Shown here in pieces: positions 43,689 through 55,300 of a stretch of DNA of 64,000 nucleotides. The stretch comes from Sphingomonas sp. PAMC 26621 (GTDB lineage Bacteria > Pseudomonadota > Alphaproteobacteria > Sphingomonadales > Sphingomonadaceae). The position numbers and the translations under genes were made by a program. Below the pieces are notes generated by a model. That model ran no database searches and was not told where the DNA came from. It worked only from the letters and a program-made list of their open reading frames with translations. The stretch covers positions 162,170-226,169 of the forward strand of contig NZ_AIDW01000037.1 of the NCBI RefSeq assembly GCF_000251145.1, read 5' to 3'. Position 1 is the first letter of the stretch, and every line of letters starts with the position of its first letter.

Positions 43689-44341
43689 AGCCGCTTTCGC
43701 TCGACCGGGTGCGCAGCGCGTTGATCGTCGCGCCGCATCCCGACGACGAGGCGATCGGCGCGTTCGGGTTGATCTCGCGGTTGCGACGGCGCGGGGCGCG
43801 GGTCCGCGTGGTGATCGCGACCGATGGCGCGGGGTCGCACCCCAACAGCCTGCGCTGGCCGCGCGCACGCCTGGTCGCGCAGCGACGGCGCGAGACTCGC
43901 GCGGTGCTGGCGCGGATTGGGGTCGCGGCGCGCGACGTGCGGTTTCTCGGGCTGCCCGATGGCGGGATGACCGCTGGCGGCACGATGGTGCGGGCGACGC
44001 TGGCGCGGGCGCTCGCGCAGGGACGCGGGCACGACCTGCTCGTCATCCCCGCGCAGGACGACGATCATCCCGATCACCGGATCGTCGCTGCGGTCGCGGC
44101 GGACTGCCCGGCGGTGCGGCGGCTCGAATATCTCGTCTGGCCCAACCGCCAGATTCGCGCGCGTCCGGCGACGCACCGGCTGGCGCTCGGTCCGTCGGGT
44201 GCGGCGAAGCGGGGCGCGATCCTGCGCTATTACAGCCAGTTCGGGATGATCGACGACGATCCGACCGGGTTCACCATCTCGCGCGGCGAGCTTGCCGCCT
44301 TCGCGCATCCGGTCGAACGCTATCGCGCGATGGCGCGATGA
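43685..44341 (+). CDS. PIG-L family deacetylase
   Basis: 218 residues from a GTG overlapping the previous stop. The metal-binding motif is IVAPHPDDEAIGAFG (HPDDE), followed by VVIATDGAGSHPNS and the second histidine pair in DDDHPDHRIVAAV. These Zn enzymes remove acetyl groups from N-acetylglucosamine-type sugars in glycolipids and small thiols. Its position between a glycosyltransferase and a methyltransferase suggests it deacetylates a sugar installed by the cassette. Confidence 0.9.
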   Translation: MKPLSLDRVRSALIVAPHPDDEAIGAFGLISRLRRRGARVRVVIATDGAGSHPNSLRWPRARLVAQRRRETRAVLARIGVAARDVRFLGLPDGGMTAGGTMVRATLARALAQGRGHDLLVIPAQDDDHPDHRIVAAVAADCPAVRRLEYLVWPNRQIRARPATHRLALGPSGAAKRGAILRYYSQFGMIDDDPTGFTISRGELAAFAHPVERYRAMAR

Positions 44342-44913
44342 AGCCGATCGATCTCGCCGGGTTCGAGCAGAAATTTGCGAGCGACGCGGACCCGTGGAGC
44401 ACCTTCACCAATCGCGACGAGGCGCACAAGCGCGGCGCGATCCTCCACGGCCTCGGGTCGGGACCGATCGGGCGGGTGCTGGAGCTGGCGGCGGGCAACG
44501 GTTCCAACAGCGTCGCGCTCGCGCATCGTGCCTTGCGGCTCGATGCGACCGAAGGCGCGGAGAGCGGGGTCGAACTGGTGCGTCGCGCGGTGGGGGCTGA
44601 TCGCCATGTGCAAGTCCGGCGGCTGGTGCTGCCGGGACGCTTCCCGGCGGCGCGCTACGACGCGGTGGTGGTCGCCGAGGTGCTATATTATCTGTCGCCC
44701 CGCGCGCTGCGGCAGGTCGCGCGCGATGTCGCCGCCTCGCTGCGGAGCGGCGGGCGGCTGGTGCTCGCGCATCACCGCGTCGATTATCCCGATTTCGTCC
44801 AGCATGCCGCGCACATCCATGCCCGCTTCCTCGCCGCGACCGGCGTGCGCTGGCGTGGCGTCGGCGATACCCGCACCGGCCGGTGGCGCGTGCAATCCTA
44901 TGAACGTCGATAA
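44338..44913 (+). CDS. NodS-like SAM-dependent methyltransferase
   Basis: 191 residues; ATGA overlap with the deacetylase gene. N-terminus FEQKFASDADPWSTFTNRDE resembles NodS, which N-methylates deacetylated amino sugars in Nod factors. The SAM-binding loop is VLELAAGNGSNSVALAH, and AVVVAEVLYYLSPRAL is the motif after strand 4. Following a PIG-L deacetylase, N-methylation of the freed amine is a reasonable guess; inference. Confidence 0.85.
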   Translation: MKPIDLAGFEQKFASDADPWSTFTNRDEAHKRGAILHGLGSGPIGRVLELAAGNGSNSVALAHRALRLDATEGAESGVELVRRAVGADRHVQVRRLVLPGRFPAARYDAVVVAEVLYYLSPRALRQVARDVAASLRSGGRLVLAHHRVDYPDFVQHAAHIHARFLAATGVRWRGVGDTRTGRWRVQSYERR

Positions 44914-44916
44914 ACC

Positions 44917-45969
44917 ATGACCCAGAACGCCCCCCTTCGCATCGCCATGCTCGCGCCGATCGCGTGGCGCACCCCGCCGCACCATTATGGCCCGTGGGAA
45001 TTGAGCACGAGCGTGCTGACCGAGGCGCTGGTCGCGCGCGGCGTCGACGTCACGCTGTTCGCGACGCTGGACAGCGCAACCGCGGGGACGCTCGCAGGCG
45101 TAGTGCCGCGGCCGTATAACGATGCCCCCGGGATCGACGCCAAGGTCTGGGAGATGCGCCACGTCGCGCATGTCATGGAACAAGCGGATGCGTTCGACAT
45201 CATCCACAACCAGGCGGATTTCGTCCCGCTCGCGTTCAGCCGGATGATCCGCACCCCGATCGTGACGACGCTCCACGGCATGCCGTCCAAGCGGATCCTG
45301 CCGATGCTCGAGGAATATCAGCACGACGTCGACTATGTCGCGATCAGCGCGACCGACCGCAGCCCGGTCTTGCGCTACGCCGCGACGATCCCGCACGGGA
45401 TCGTCGTCGAGGCGTTCCCGTTCGGCGCGACACCAGTGCGCGAACTCCTGTTCTTCGGGCGGATCCATCCCGACAAGGGGACCGCGGTCGCGATCGCGGT
45501 CGCGCGCGCCGCGGGGATCCCGCTGCACATCGCCGGGATCGTCCAGGACGAGCGCTATTTCGAGGAAGAGGTCCGCCCGCACATCGACGGCGTCACCGTG
45601 CGCTATTCGGGTGCGCTCGGGGGCACGGAACGGCTGTCCGCACTCGGATCGGCGATGGCGCTCCTCCACCTGATCGATTTCGAGGAGCCGTTCGGGCTGT
45701 CGGTGGTCGAGGCGCTGGCCTGCGGAACCCCGGTGATCGCGTTCCGACGCGGGTCGATGCCCGACATCGTCCGCGACGGCGTGACCGGCTTCGTCGTCGA
45801 CACCCCCGAACAGGCGGTCGCGGCGATCGACCGGGTTGCCGGGATCGACCGGCACGCGTGCCGCGCCGATGTGATCACGCGCTTCTCCGCGGACCGGATG
45901 GCGGCGGACTATCACGCGCTGTACGCGGACGTGCTCTCGCGCCGCACGGTAAGGTCGCGGAACGGCTAG
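44917..45969 (+). CDS. family 4 glycosyltransferase
   Basis: 350 residues. A GT-B fold: N-terminal IAMLAPIAWRTPPHHYGPWE, middle DIIHNQADFVPLAFSRM, and the C-terminal nucleotide-sugar site FEEPFGLSVVEALACGTPVI with a conserved RGSMPDIVRDG. It starts three bases after the methyltransferase stop and closes the cassette. It probably adds a hexose to the product made by the upstream genes. Confidence 0.9.
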   Translation: MTQNAPLRIAMLAPIAWRTPPHHYGPWELSTSVLTEALVARGVDVTLFATLDSATAGTLAGVVPRPYNDAPGIDAKVWEMRHVAHVMEQADAFDIIHNQADFVPLAFSRMIRTPIVTTLHGMPSKRILPMLEEYQHDVDYVAISATDRSPVLRYAATIPHGIVVEAFPFGATPVRELLFFGRIHPDKGTAVAIAVARAAGIPLHIAGIVQDERYFEEEVRPHIDGVTVRYSGALGGTERLSALGSAMALLHLIDFEEPFGLSVVEALACGTPVIAFRRGSMPDIVRDGVTGFVVDTPEQAVAAIDRVAGIDRHACRADVITRFSADRMAADYHALYADVLSRRTVRSRNG

Positions 45970-45970
45970 C

Positions 45971-46119
45971 TTACCAGCTGAAGGCTACCGTCCCCTGCAC
46001 CGTGCGGCGGTTGCCGTACCAGCACCAGGCGTAATCGAGGTAACCGGTCGACACATACTTCTTGTCGAACAGGTTCGCCGCGTTGATCGCGAACAAAGTA
46101 AATTGTACCGCGCCCGTTA
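45971..46119 (-). pseudogene. C-terminal remnant of a siderophore-type TonB-dependent receptor
   Basis: On the minus strand the stretch encodes FTLFAINAANLFDKKYVSTG, then DYAWCWYGNRRTVQGTVAFSW and a stop. AANLFDKKYV and the YAWCWYGN motif are typical of ferric-siderophore receptor C-termini (FhuA/FhuE group). The reading is cut off at about 46119, right next to a GC-rich palindrome. Only about 48 codons remain, so the receptor is lost here. Confidence 0.85.
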
Positions 46120-46122
46120 CGC

Positions 46123-46160
46123 AACCGGCCCGGAATCGCCATACGATCCCGGGCCGGTTT
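46123..46160. terminator. GC-rich hairpin between GT4 cassette and MHS transporter
   Basis: AACCGGCCCGG (46123-46133) is complementary to CCGGGCCGGTT (46149-46159), with a 15-base loop. On the plus strand it is followed by TTTAATGTTTCTTT, so it can terminate the glycosyltransferase cassette. It also marks the edge of the receptor remnant. Confidence 0.6.
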
Positions 46161-46180
46161 AATGTTTCTTTACGAAGGCG

Positions 46181-47845
46181 TCAGCCGTCGAGCGACCGTC
46201 GGAACGTCTCGGGCAGGAACACCAGCCCGACCACTGCGGTCACCGCGCAGGCGAGGATCGGGTACCACAGCCCGTAATAGATATCCCCGGTCGCGGCGAC
46301 CATCGCGAAGGCGATCGTCGGGAGGAACCCACCGAACCAGCCGTTGCCGATATGATAGGGCAACGACATCGACGTGTAGCGGATCCGCGTCGGGAACAGC
46401 TCGACCAGCAACGCCGCGATCGGGCCGTAGACCATCGTCACGTACAGCACGAGGACGACGAGGATCGCGACGACGAGCGGCTTGTTGATCTGCGCAGGAT
46501 TCGCCTTTTCGGGATAGCCGACCTTGGTCAGCGCGGCCTTCACCTCGCCGCCGAACACCTTGATCGCGGCGGCGCGGGCAGGCCCGGTCACCTTGGCCGG
46601 ATCGACCACCGGGATCGTGGCGGTACCGATCTTGATCTGCGCGACGGTTCCCGCCGGTGCCACGACGTTGGCGTAGGAAATGCCCGCCTTCGCCAGATAC
46701 GATTTGGCGATGTCGCACGAGCTGCTGTCGAACTTGTTCTTGCCGACGGGGTCGAACTGGACCGAGCATTCCGCCGGGTTCGCGACGACCGCGACCGGTG
46801 ACGATGCCTGTGCCGCATACAAAGCAGGGTTTGCCGCCTGCGACAGCGCGTGGAACAGCGGCATATAGGTCAGCGCGGCGAGCGCGCAGCCCGACAGGAT
46901 GATCCACTTGCGCCCGATCCGGTCCGACAGCCAGCCGAAGAAGATGAACCCGGGCGTCGCGATCAACAGGGCAAGCGCGATCAGAATGTTGGTGGTCGGC
47001 CCGTCGACGCGCAGGTTCTTCTCGAGGAAGAACAAGGCGTAAAACTGGCTGGTGTAGAAGACGACGCCCTGCCCGACGACCGCGCCGAACAAGGCGATCA
47101 GCACGATCTTGAGGTTGCCCCATTTGGCGAACGCCTCGGTCAGCGGGGCCTTGGAGGTCTTGCCCTCCTCCTTCATCTTCTGGAAGACAGGGCTTTCCTC
47201 GAGCTGCATCCGGATCCACAACGACACCGCGAGCAGCGCGATCGAGACGATGAACGGGATCCGCCAGCCCCAAGACGCGAACGCTGCCTCGCCGACCGCG
47301 GTGCGGACGCCGATCACGATCAGCAGCGCGGCGAACAGGCCGAGCGACGCGGTCGTCTGGATGAAGCTGGTGAACAGCCCGCGCTTCTTCTGCGGCGCAT
47401 GTTCCGCGACATAGGTCGCCGCCCCGCCATATTCGCCGCCGAGCGCGAGGCCCTGCAACAGGCGCAGCGCGACCAGCATGATCGGCGCGGCGACGCCGGC
47501 CGACGCGTAGCTCGGCAACAGCCCGACGAGGAAGGTCGACAGGCCCATGATCGCCATCGTGACGAGGAAGGTGTTCTTGCGCCCGACGACATCGCCGATC
47601 CGCCCGAACACGAGCGCCCCGAACGGCCGCACCGCAAACCCCGCCGCGAACGCCGCGAGCGCGAAGATGAACCCGGTCGTCTCGTTGACGCCAGAGAAGA
47701 ACTGCGCGGTAATGATCGTCGCGAGCAGGCCGTACAGATAAAAGTCATACCATTCGAACACCGCACCCAAGGACGACGCGATGATGATCAGTGGCTGGCT
47801 TTGTTTCGTATGTCCTAGGGGCGAATCCCCGACCGTTGTAGCCAT
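46181..47845 (-). CDS. MHS-family (MFS) carboxylate/proton symporter
   Basis: 554 residues, longer than usual. A 12-segment major facilitator of the metabolite:H+ symporter group: SSLGAVFEWYDFYLYGLLAT at the first helix, RPFGALVFGRIGDVVGRKNT between helices 2 and 3, and GLALGGEYGGAATYVAEHAP. Unusually, a periplasmic-looking insert of about 100 residues lies between helices 8 and 9 (about 345-455), with two cysteines (AECSVQFDP and SSSCDIAKS). It sits with a DcaP-like porin and acs, so a small carboxylate such as acetate or propionate is the likely substrate. Confidence 0.88.
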   Translation of the reverse strand: MATTVGDSPLGHTKQSQPLIIIASSLGAVFEWYDFYLYGLLATIITAQFFSGVNETTGFIFALAAFAAGFAVRPFGALVFGRIGDVVGRKNTFLVTMAIMGLSTFLVGLLPSYASAGVAAPIMLVALRLLQGLALGGEYGGAATYVAEHAPQKKRGLFTSFIQTTASLGLFAALLIVIGVRTAVGEAAFASWGWRIPFIVSIALLAVSLWIRMQLEESPVFQKMKEEGKTSKAPLTEAFAKWGNLKIVLIALFGAVVGQGVVFYTSQFYALFFLEKNLRVDGPTTNILIALALLIATPGFIFFGWLSDRIGRKWIILSGCALAALTYMPLFHALSQAANPALYAAQASSPVAVVANPAECSVQFDPVGKNKFDSSSCDIAKSYLAKAGISYANVVAPAGTVAQIKIGTATIPVVDPAKVTGPARAAAIKVFGGEVKAALTKVGYPEKANPAQINKPLVVAILVVLVLYVTMVYGPIAALLVELFPTRIRYTSMSLPYHIGNGWFGGFLPTIAFAMVAATGDIYYGLWYPILACAVTAVVGLVFLPETFRRSLDG

Positions 47846-47877
47846 GACGGCATCCTCTCCATGTTCGTTTCTGTTTT

Positions 47878-49329
47878 TTAGAAGGAGTAACGTGCAGCGA
47901 GTTCGCCACGGTCAAGCTTGCCGACTTGCCCGTCAACCAGCTTGCGTTCGGCGTGGCGCAGTTCGATCCCGAGATCGACATGCTCGACCGGCGAGTAGAA
48001 CAGGTTGGCCGACGCGCTCCACGCCGACTTGCTCGCGCCGACGGGGGTGCCGGCGGTGGCGTAATCGATCCCCTGCGCGCTGCCCATGAAGGTCGAGCGC
48101 AGCTTGCTCGTCCACCCCAGTTTCAGCGCGGCAAAGCCCGCGGTCAGGCTCGGCATGTAGAGCTGCGCACCCGCGGCCGGCACATAGACCGCGTCGGGCG
48201 CGAGGTTGAGCCCGACATAGCGACCGATCCCGACCCCATGCGTGACCATGAAGCGCAGGTCGGAGCGCGCCGCGGTGCCGAACGGCACCTTGCCCGCGAA
48301 CGACACGCCCCAGCCGGTCGCATTGTCCTTGAACGTGCCGGTGTTGATCGTGAGCTTGCGCCCGATCCCGGCGAGCGACAATTCGCCGAAGCTCGCCTTG
48401 TAGTTGAGGCGTGCAGCCACGTCGGGCAGGCGATCGTCCGAATTCTCGACAATCGTCGCGGACGCGACGTTGGTCGAGGACGTCTCGGGGTTCTCGACCG
48501 CGACCGACAGCGCGAACGCGTCGCTCAGCTTGCGGGTATAGCGGACCTGCGCCTGGCGGACGAACACCGTGCCTTCCGATGGGCCGATGAAGTCGGTCGT
48601 CTCGGGCAGCGCGCCGATATATTGGAAGGTCGTCCATTCCTGCCCGAACAACCAGTTGTCGAAGGTGAAGAACGCGCGGCGCAGGCCCGGATTGTACCCG
48701 TTGACGACGCGCTGGTTGCCCTGCGTTCCCGGCACGACCTGGAAATCGAGCTCGACCAGGCCCTTCAGGCTGTGTCCGGCGAGCGGGGTCTCGGTCGCGA
48801 GCACGATTCGGGTCTGCTTGGCATGCGCCTCGACGCTGTTGCCCTCGTTGCGCCCGCCGACCGGGGTCATGCTGGGATAATAGAAATCGCGCCCGACCGA
48901 TTCGGGGGCGATGTTGCCACCGCTGTAGCGGCTGACCGAGGCCCAGGTCTTGATGAAGCCGTTGAGCTTGACCGTCGTCCCCGCAACCTTGAAGCCATCG
49001 GTCGGGCCTGCGCCCTTGCCGGTGGGCTTCGCTTCGGCGACCGCGGTCGGCGCGGTCGGGCCGCCGGGGACTGCGGTCGGTGCGGTCTGTTGCGTCGCCG
49101 CGAGTGCGGCCGGCGGCGTGGTGGGCGTCGCCGCCGGGGCGGTGGTGGTGGTGGCGGCGGTCGCGCGCGCCGCGTTCAGTTCGCCGCGCAGATCCTGCAC
49201 CGCGGCTTCGAGGGCCTTCAGCCGGGCCTCGAGTTCGAGTTCATGCGCCGTCTGCGCGTGCGCCGCGCCCGGGACGACCCCGGCCAGGGCGGTTCCCAGC
49301 AGCAACGTCGTCCATACCGATCGTGTCAT
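47878..49329 (-). CDS. DcaP-like outer-membrane porin
   Basis: 483 residues. The signal peptide ends at AHAQ, followed by a coiled-coil stretch (LELEARLKALEAAVQDLRGE) and an Ala/Thr/Pro linker, as in trimeric DcaP channels. The barrel contains VKLNGFIKTWASVSRYSGG and KTRIVLATE-like strands and ends AARYSF. DcaP-family porins take up dicarboxylates and other small acids. It lies 32 bases upstream of the MHS transporter on the same strand, probably one operon, and diverges from acs. Confidence 0.85.
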   Translation of the reverse strand: MTRSVWTTLLLGTALAGVVPGAAHAQTAHELELEARLKALEAAVQDLRGELNAARATAATTTTAPAATPTTPPAALAATQQTAPTAVPGGPTAPTAVAEAKPTGKGAGPTDGFKVAGTTVKLNGFIKTWASVSRYSGGNIAPESVGRDFYYPSMTPVGGRNEGNSVEAHAKQTRIVLATETPLAGHSLKGLVELDFQVVPGTQGNQRVVNGYNPGLRRAFFTFDNWLFGQEWTTFQYIGALPETTDFIGPSEGTVFVRQAQVRYTRKLSDAFALSVAVENPETSSTNVASATIVENSDDRLPDVAARLNYKASFGELSLAGIGRKLTINTGTFKDNATGWGVSFAGKVPFGTAARSDLRFMVTHGVGIGRYVGLNLAPDAVYVPAAGAQLYMPSLTAGFAALKLGWTSKLRSTFMGSAQGIDYATAGTPVGASKSAWSASANLFYSPVEHVDLGIELRHAERKLVDGQVGKLDRGELAARYSF

Positions 49330-49476
49330 CCTTAACTCCCTGCTTCTCCAGCGGTCTTTGGCGCGGATGTCAGCGCCAGGACCATGAGGGATCGCGCCCT
49401 AACATCCATCCCTGACCTTGGTGAGGGGTGTTCGTGCGATTGCGACACGTTAGAATGCCGCGAAAAGGAGAGTCCG

Positions 49477-51428
<1,952 letters not shown>

Positions 51429-51432
<4 letters not shown>

Positions 51433-52076
51433 CGCGCGTATTGCCTGCAGCGGATGGCCGCACGATCCTGATCGCCGACGACCATCCGCTCTTCCGCCAG
51501 GCGCTCAAGCTCGCGGTCGCGCGCGCGGCACCCGATGCGGTCGTGATCGAGGCGGGGCAATTGGGCGAAGCCGCCGCCGCCGCGCGCGGGGCGGCGCGGC
51601 TCGACCTGATCCTGCTCGATCTGCGGATGCCGGGGTCGGAGGGGCTTGCCGGAGTCGCCTTGCTCCATGCCGAGCGGCCCGACACGCCGATCGTCGTCAT
51701 CTCGTCCGCCGACGAAGCCGTTACCGCGCCGCGCGTGCGGGCGTATGGCGCGGTCGGGTTCGTCTCCAAGACCGCCGATCTCGCGACGCTCGAGGCCGCG
51801 GTCGCACGCGCGCTTGCGGGGGAACGCGATGCGCTCGGCGAAGCGCTCCCGAGCGACGCCGTCTCGAAACGCGTCGCAAGCCTGACGCCGACCGAGCTGA
51901 AGGTCCTGCTGGGCGTAATCGCGGGGCGGCTCAACAAGCAGGTGGCGTTCGACCTCGGCATCTCGGAGGGGACGGTGAAGGGGCACATGACCGCGATCCT
52001 GCGCAAACTAGGGGTTCAGAACCGCACGCAGGCGGTGCTCGCGGCGCGCGCGATGGACGTGGATTTCGCGGATTGA
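51429..52076 (+). CDS. LuxR-type response regulator (CrbR-like)
   Basis: 215 residues; ATGA overlap with acs. Receiver domain: acidic pocket IADDHPLFRQAL, phospho-acceptor Asp in LILLDLRMPGSEG, conserved Thr/Ser in VVISSADE and Lys in GFVSKTADL. C-terminal LuxR helix-turn-helix: LTPTELKVLLGVIAGRLNKQ and LGISEGTVKGHMTAILRKLG. In Vibrio and Pseudomonas the CrbS-CrbR pair turns on acs; direct coupling to acs and a CrbS-like kinase nearby support the same job here. Confidence 0.9.
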
Positions 52077-52121
52077 TCCGGGCGGGTTCGCGCTTCTTAG
52101 CGGGTTCCCCGGCGGCGGCGT

Positions 52122-52267
52122 GACCTCTGCAAAAGTCGGTTTTACGGACCCCTCGTATGCTGTTTTCCCGCGAAGGCGGGAATCCAGGGCCAAGCAAAAC
52201 AACCGCGTACAGCTCGCGCGCCCCCTGGGCTCCCGCCTTCGCGGGAGAACACCTATGGTTTCGCGGA
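52122..52267. repeat. composite palindromic repeat, copy B
   Basis: Inverted copy of the 146-base element at 7172-7317, with the same order of flank, palindromes and flank when read on the minus strand. It sits between convergent genes of the acetate two-component system. Confidence 0.85.
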
Positions 52268-52348
52268 GGCCGGGGCCCAGTCGCGATGGTCGATGTAATG
52301 AAGCGCCGTCTGTCGGCTTCTGGCGTCTCGCTCCTCGGCCCCGGCCTC
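52266..52348. repeat. short inverted pair of GC-rich repeats
   Basis: GAGGCCGGGGCC at 52266-52277 is complementary to GGCCCCGGCCTC at 52337-52348; the second arm continues GCCGGGGAAGCG as in the arms at 8445-8554. Same family as 7349-7453. As at 7.2-7.5 kb it directly follows the composite repeat. Confidence 0.75.
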
Positions 52349-52367
52349 GCCGGGGAAGCGATTTACA

Positions 52368-55300
52368 TCATCGTCCCGAATCCACCGCCACGACCTGCGC
52401 CGCGCGGTGCGACGCCTGTTCGATGAATGCCCACAGATCCGCGGGCACGACCGGCTTGGTCAGCACCGTCATTCCCGCACAGCGCGGGTCGTCCGCGATC
52501 GCGCGATCGGCCGTCACCAGCGCGACCGCGGGCGCAGGGTCGAGCGCGCGCAACCGCGTCGCAACCGCGAGGCCATCCTCGGGCTCGTCCAGGTGGAAAT
52601 CGATCAGCGCGATATCGGGCTCCTCGTCCTCCGCGAGTTGCAGCGCCTCCGCGATGGTCGCGGCGAGCAACGGCACGCACCGCCGTGCGCGCAGCGCGGC
52701 ATCGAGCGCCGCGAGGATCGTCAGGTCATTGTCAAGACACAGGATCCTTAGCCCGGGCGGAACCGCCTGCGCAGCAGGTTTGGCGACCGCAACCGGCAGG
52801 TCGCGCCCCGGTGTCGCCAGCGGCACCCGCACCGCGAAGGTCGACCCCCGCCCCGGCGCGGACCGCAAATCGACCGGCGTCCCCAGCAGATCCGCGATCC
52901 GGCGCACGATCGCAAGCCCCAGCCCGACCCCGCCGCCTGCGCTCCCCTTGCTTTCGAGCCGTTCGAATTCGACGAAGATCCGATCGCGATCGGCAGCCGC
53001 GATCCCCGGTCCCTTGTCGCGCACCTCGATCACCACATCGCCCCCGCGCCGCCGCGCACCGATCCAGATCCGCCCGTCGGCCGAATAGCGCACGGCATTG
53101 GACAGGAAGTTCTGCAGGATCGAGCGCAGCAGCGATCGGTCGGTCGCCACGAAATACGCGCCCGGGTGGCTCGCCAGCGACAGCCCCCGCTCCGCCGCGA
53201 GCGGGTGGAATTGCGTCGCCAGTTCCGCGATCAGCTCGCCCAGCGCGAACCGCTCGACCCGTGGCACCACCCCGCCCGAATCGAGCCGCGACACGTCGAG
53301 CAACGCGCGCAGCAACGTATCCGCGGACCCGATCGCGCCGTCGATCGCGCGGATCAGGTCGGTCTGATTGGGGGCCTTCCCCTCGTCGAGCGCCGCGCAG
53401 AACAACCGCGCGGCGTGGAGCGGCTGGAGCAGATCGTGGCTCGCGGCCGCCAGAAAGCGCGTCTTGTCGCGCGTTGCGGTCTCCGCCACCGCGCGCGCCT
53501 CGCCGAGCATCGTGTTCGAGTGCGCGAGATCCGACGTCCGCGCGGCCACGCGTGCCTCGAGATCCGCCTGCGCTTCCTTCTCGGCGGTAATGTCGGTGAA
53601 GCTCTGGACATAGCCGCCGCCGGGCATCGGCCGCCCGACCGCCTTGATCCAGCGCCCCGACGGGCGTTGCCGCTCGAAACTGTGCGGCGTCCCGCGCGAC
53701 AGATGCGCCATCCGCCTTGCCACATGCGCCTCGATATCGCCCGGCCCCGCCCCGCCGCGCTCGGCATTGTAGCGGATCAGATCGGCGATCGGCCGCCCGG
53801 TGACGACATACCCTTCGGGATAATCGAACATCTCGACATAACGCGGATTCCACGCGACCAGCCGCAGGGTGGAGTCGATCACGCTGACCCCCGGGTCGAT
53901 CGTCTCGAGCGTCGCCGACAGCAGCGTGCGCGAGAAGCGCAGCGAGCGGCCGCGCTGGTCGAGCAGGCGGACGACATCGCTGACGTCGATCGCCGCGCCC
54001 GCGATGCTCGACGCGACGATCTTGCGCGCGGACGGTGCGCCGATGACGCCGGCGATCAGCCGCTCGGCGGTGCGCGCGGCAGGGCCGTCGATCGGCGCGC
54101 GGGGGTCGCGCGACACCGCCGCCATCGCTTCGGCGGCTTCGCTCTCGCCGACGAAGCGCGCGACCAGCAGCTCGAGTTCGCCGTGCGTCGTGACATGATC
54201 GAGCGCGCTATTGCGGCGGACCCTGCGCAGCGCCTGCGGCCACGCCATCAACGCGACGTTGACGCCGAGGCTCCACACCGTGCCGTTGACCAGCGGCGAC
54301 CCCATCCGCCACCCGAGCAGCGCCTCGGGATCGAGCACCCCGAACGACAGCCGCGCGAGCGCCGGCCCGATCCCGTCGCCGATCGACGGGAGCAGCAGGC
54401 AGTAGATCCATACGATCACCCCCCCGACCAGCCCGCGCCGCGCGGCTTCCTCGTCGGCGAACCCCCAGCCGACCGTCGCAATCAGCGCGGGCGCGAATTG
54501 CGCGACTCCGGCAAAGGCGATCAGCCCGATCGACGCAAGCGAGACATCCGCATCGAGGTTGCGCCCATAGAGCAACGCCACCGCGACGATCGCCGCGATG
54601 ATCAGCCGCCGCACGCGCAACAGCCGCCGCCCGAGATCGCCGCCGCGCGCATCCCCCTGGCGGCCCAACAGCAAGGGACTGAGCAAGTCGTTGGTCGCCA
54701 TCGTCGACAGCGCGATCGTCTCGACCACGACCATCGCGGTCGCCGCTGAAAAGCCGCCGATGAACGCAATGAGCGCGATCGCGTGCCGCCCCTGGCTGAG
54801 CGGGACGCCGAGCACGTAAAGATCGGGCGCGGCATCGGCCGGCAGCACCGTCATCCCCGCAAGCGCGAGCGGGAGCACCAGCAGCGAGATCACCACCATA
54901 TAGCCGATGAACGGCCACCGCCCCTGCCGGACCGCCTCGGGGCTCCCGGCCTCGACCACGCCGACGTAGAATTGGCGCGGGAGACACACGATCGCGAGTG
55001 CGGACAGCAGCGTGCGCACCCAGAAATCGGAGGTCAGCGCGGCCCAGGTAAACCCGCTGCCGAGCCGCGCCATCGGGGGTGCGAGCGTGGCGGCGGGGAC
55101 GTCGACCAGCAGCAATATGGTGAACACGCCGAGCGCGACGAAGCACAGCAGCTTGATCAGCGATTCCGCCGCGATCGCCGCGACCACCCCCGGGTTACGC
55201 CCGGTGACCTCGAACCGCCGCGCGCCGAACAGGATCGCGAACCCCGCGAGCAGCAGCGCGACGAACGTCCCGATCGACGACGAGCGGTCGACCCCGGTGA

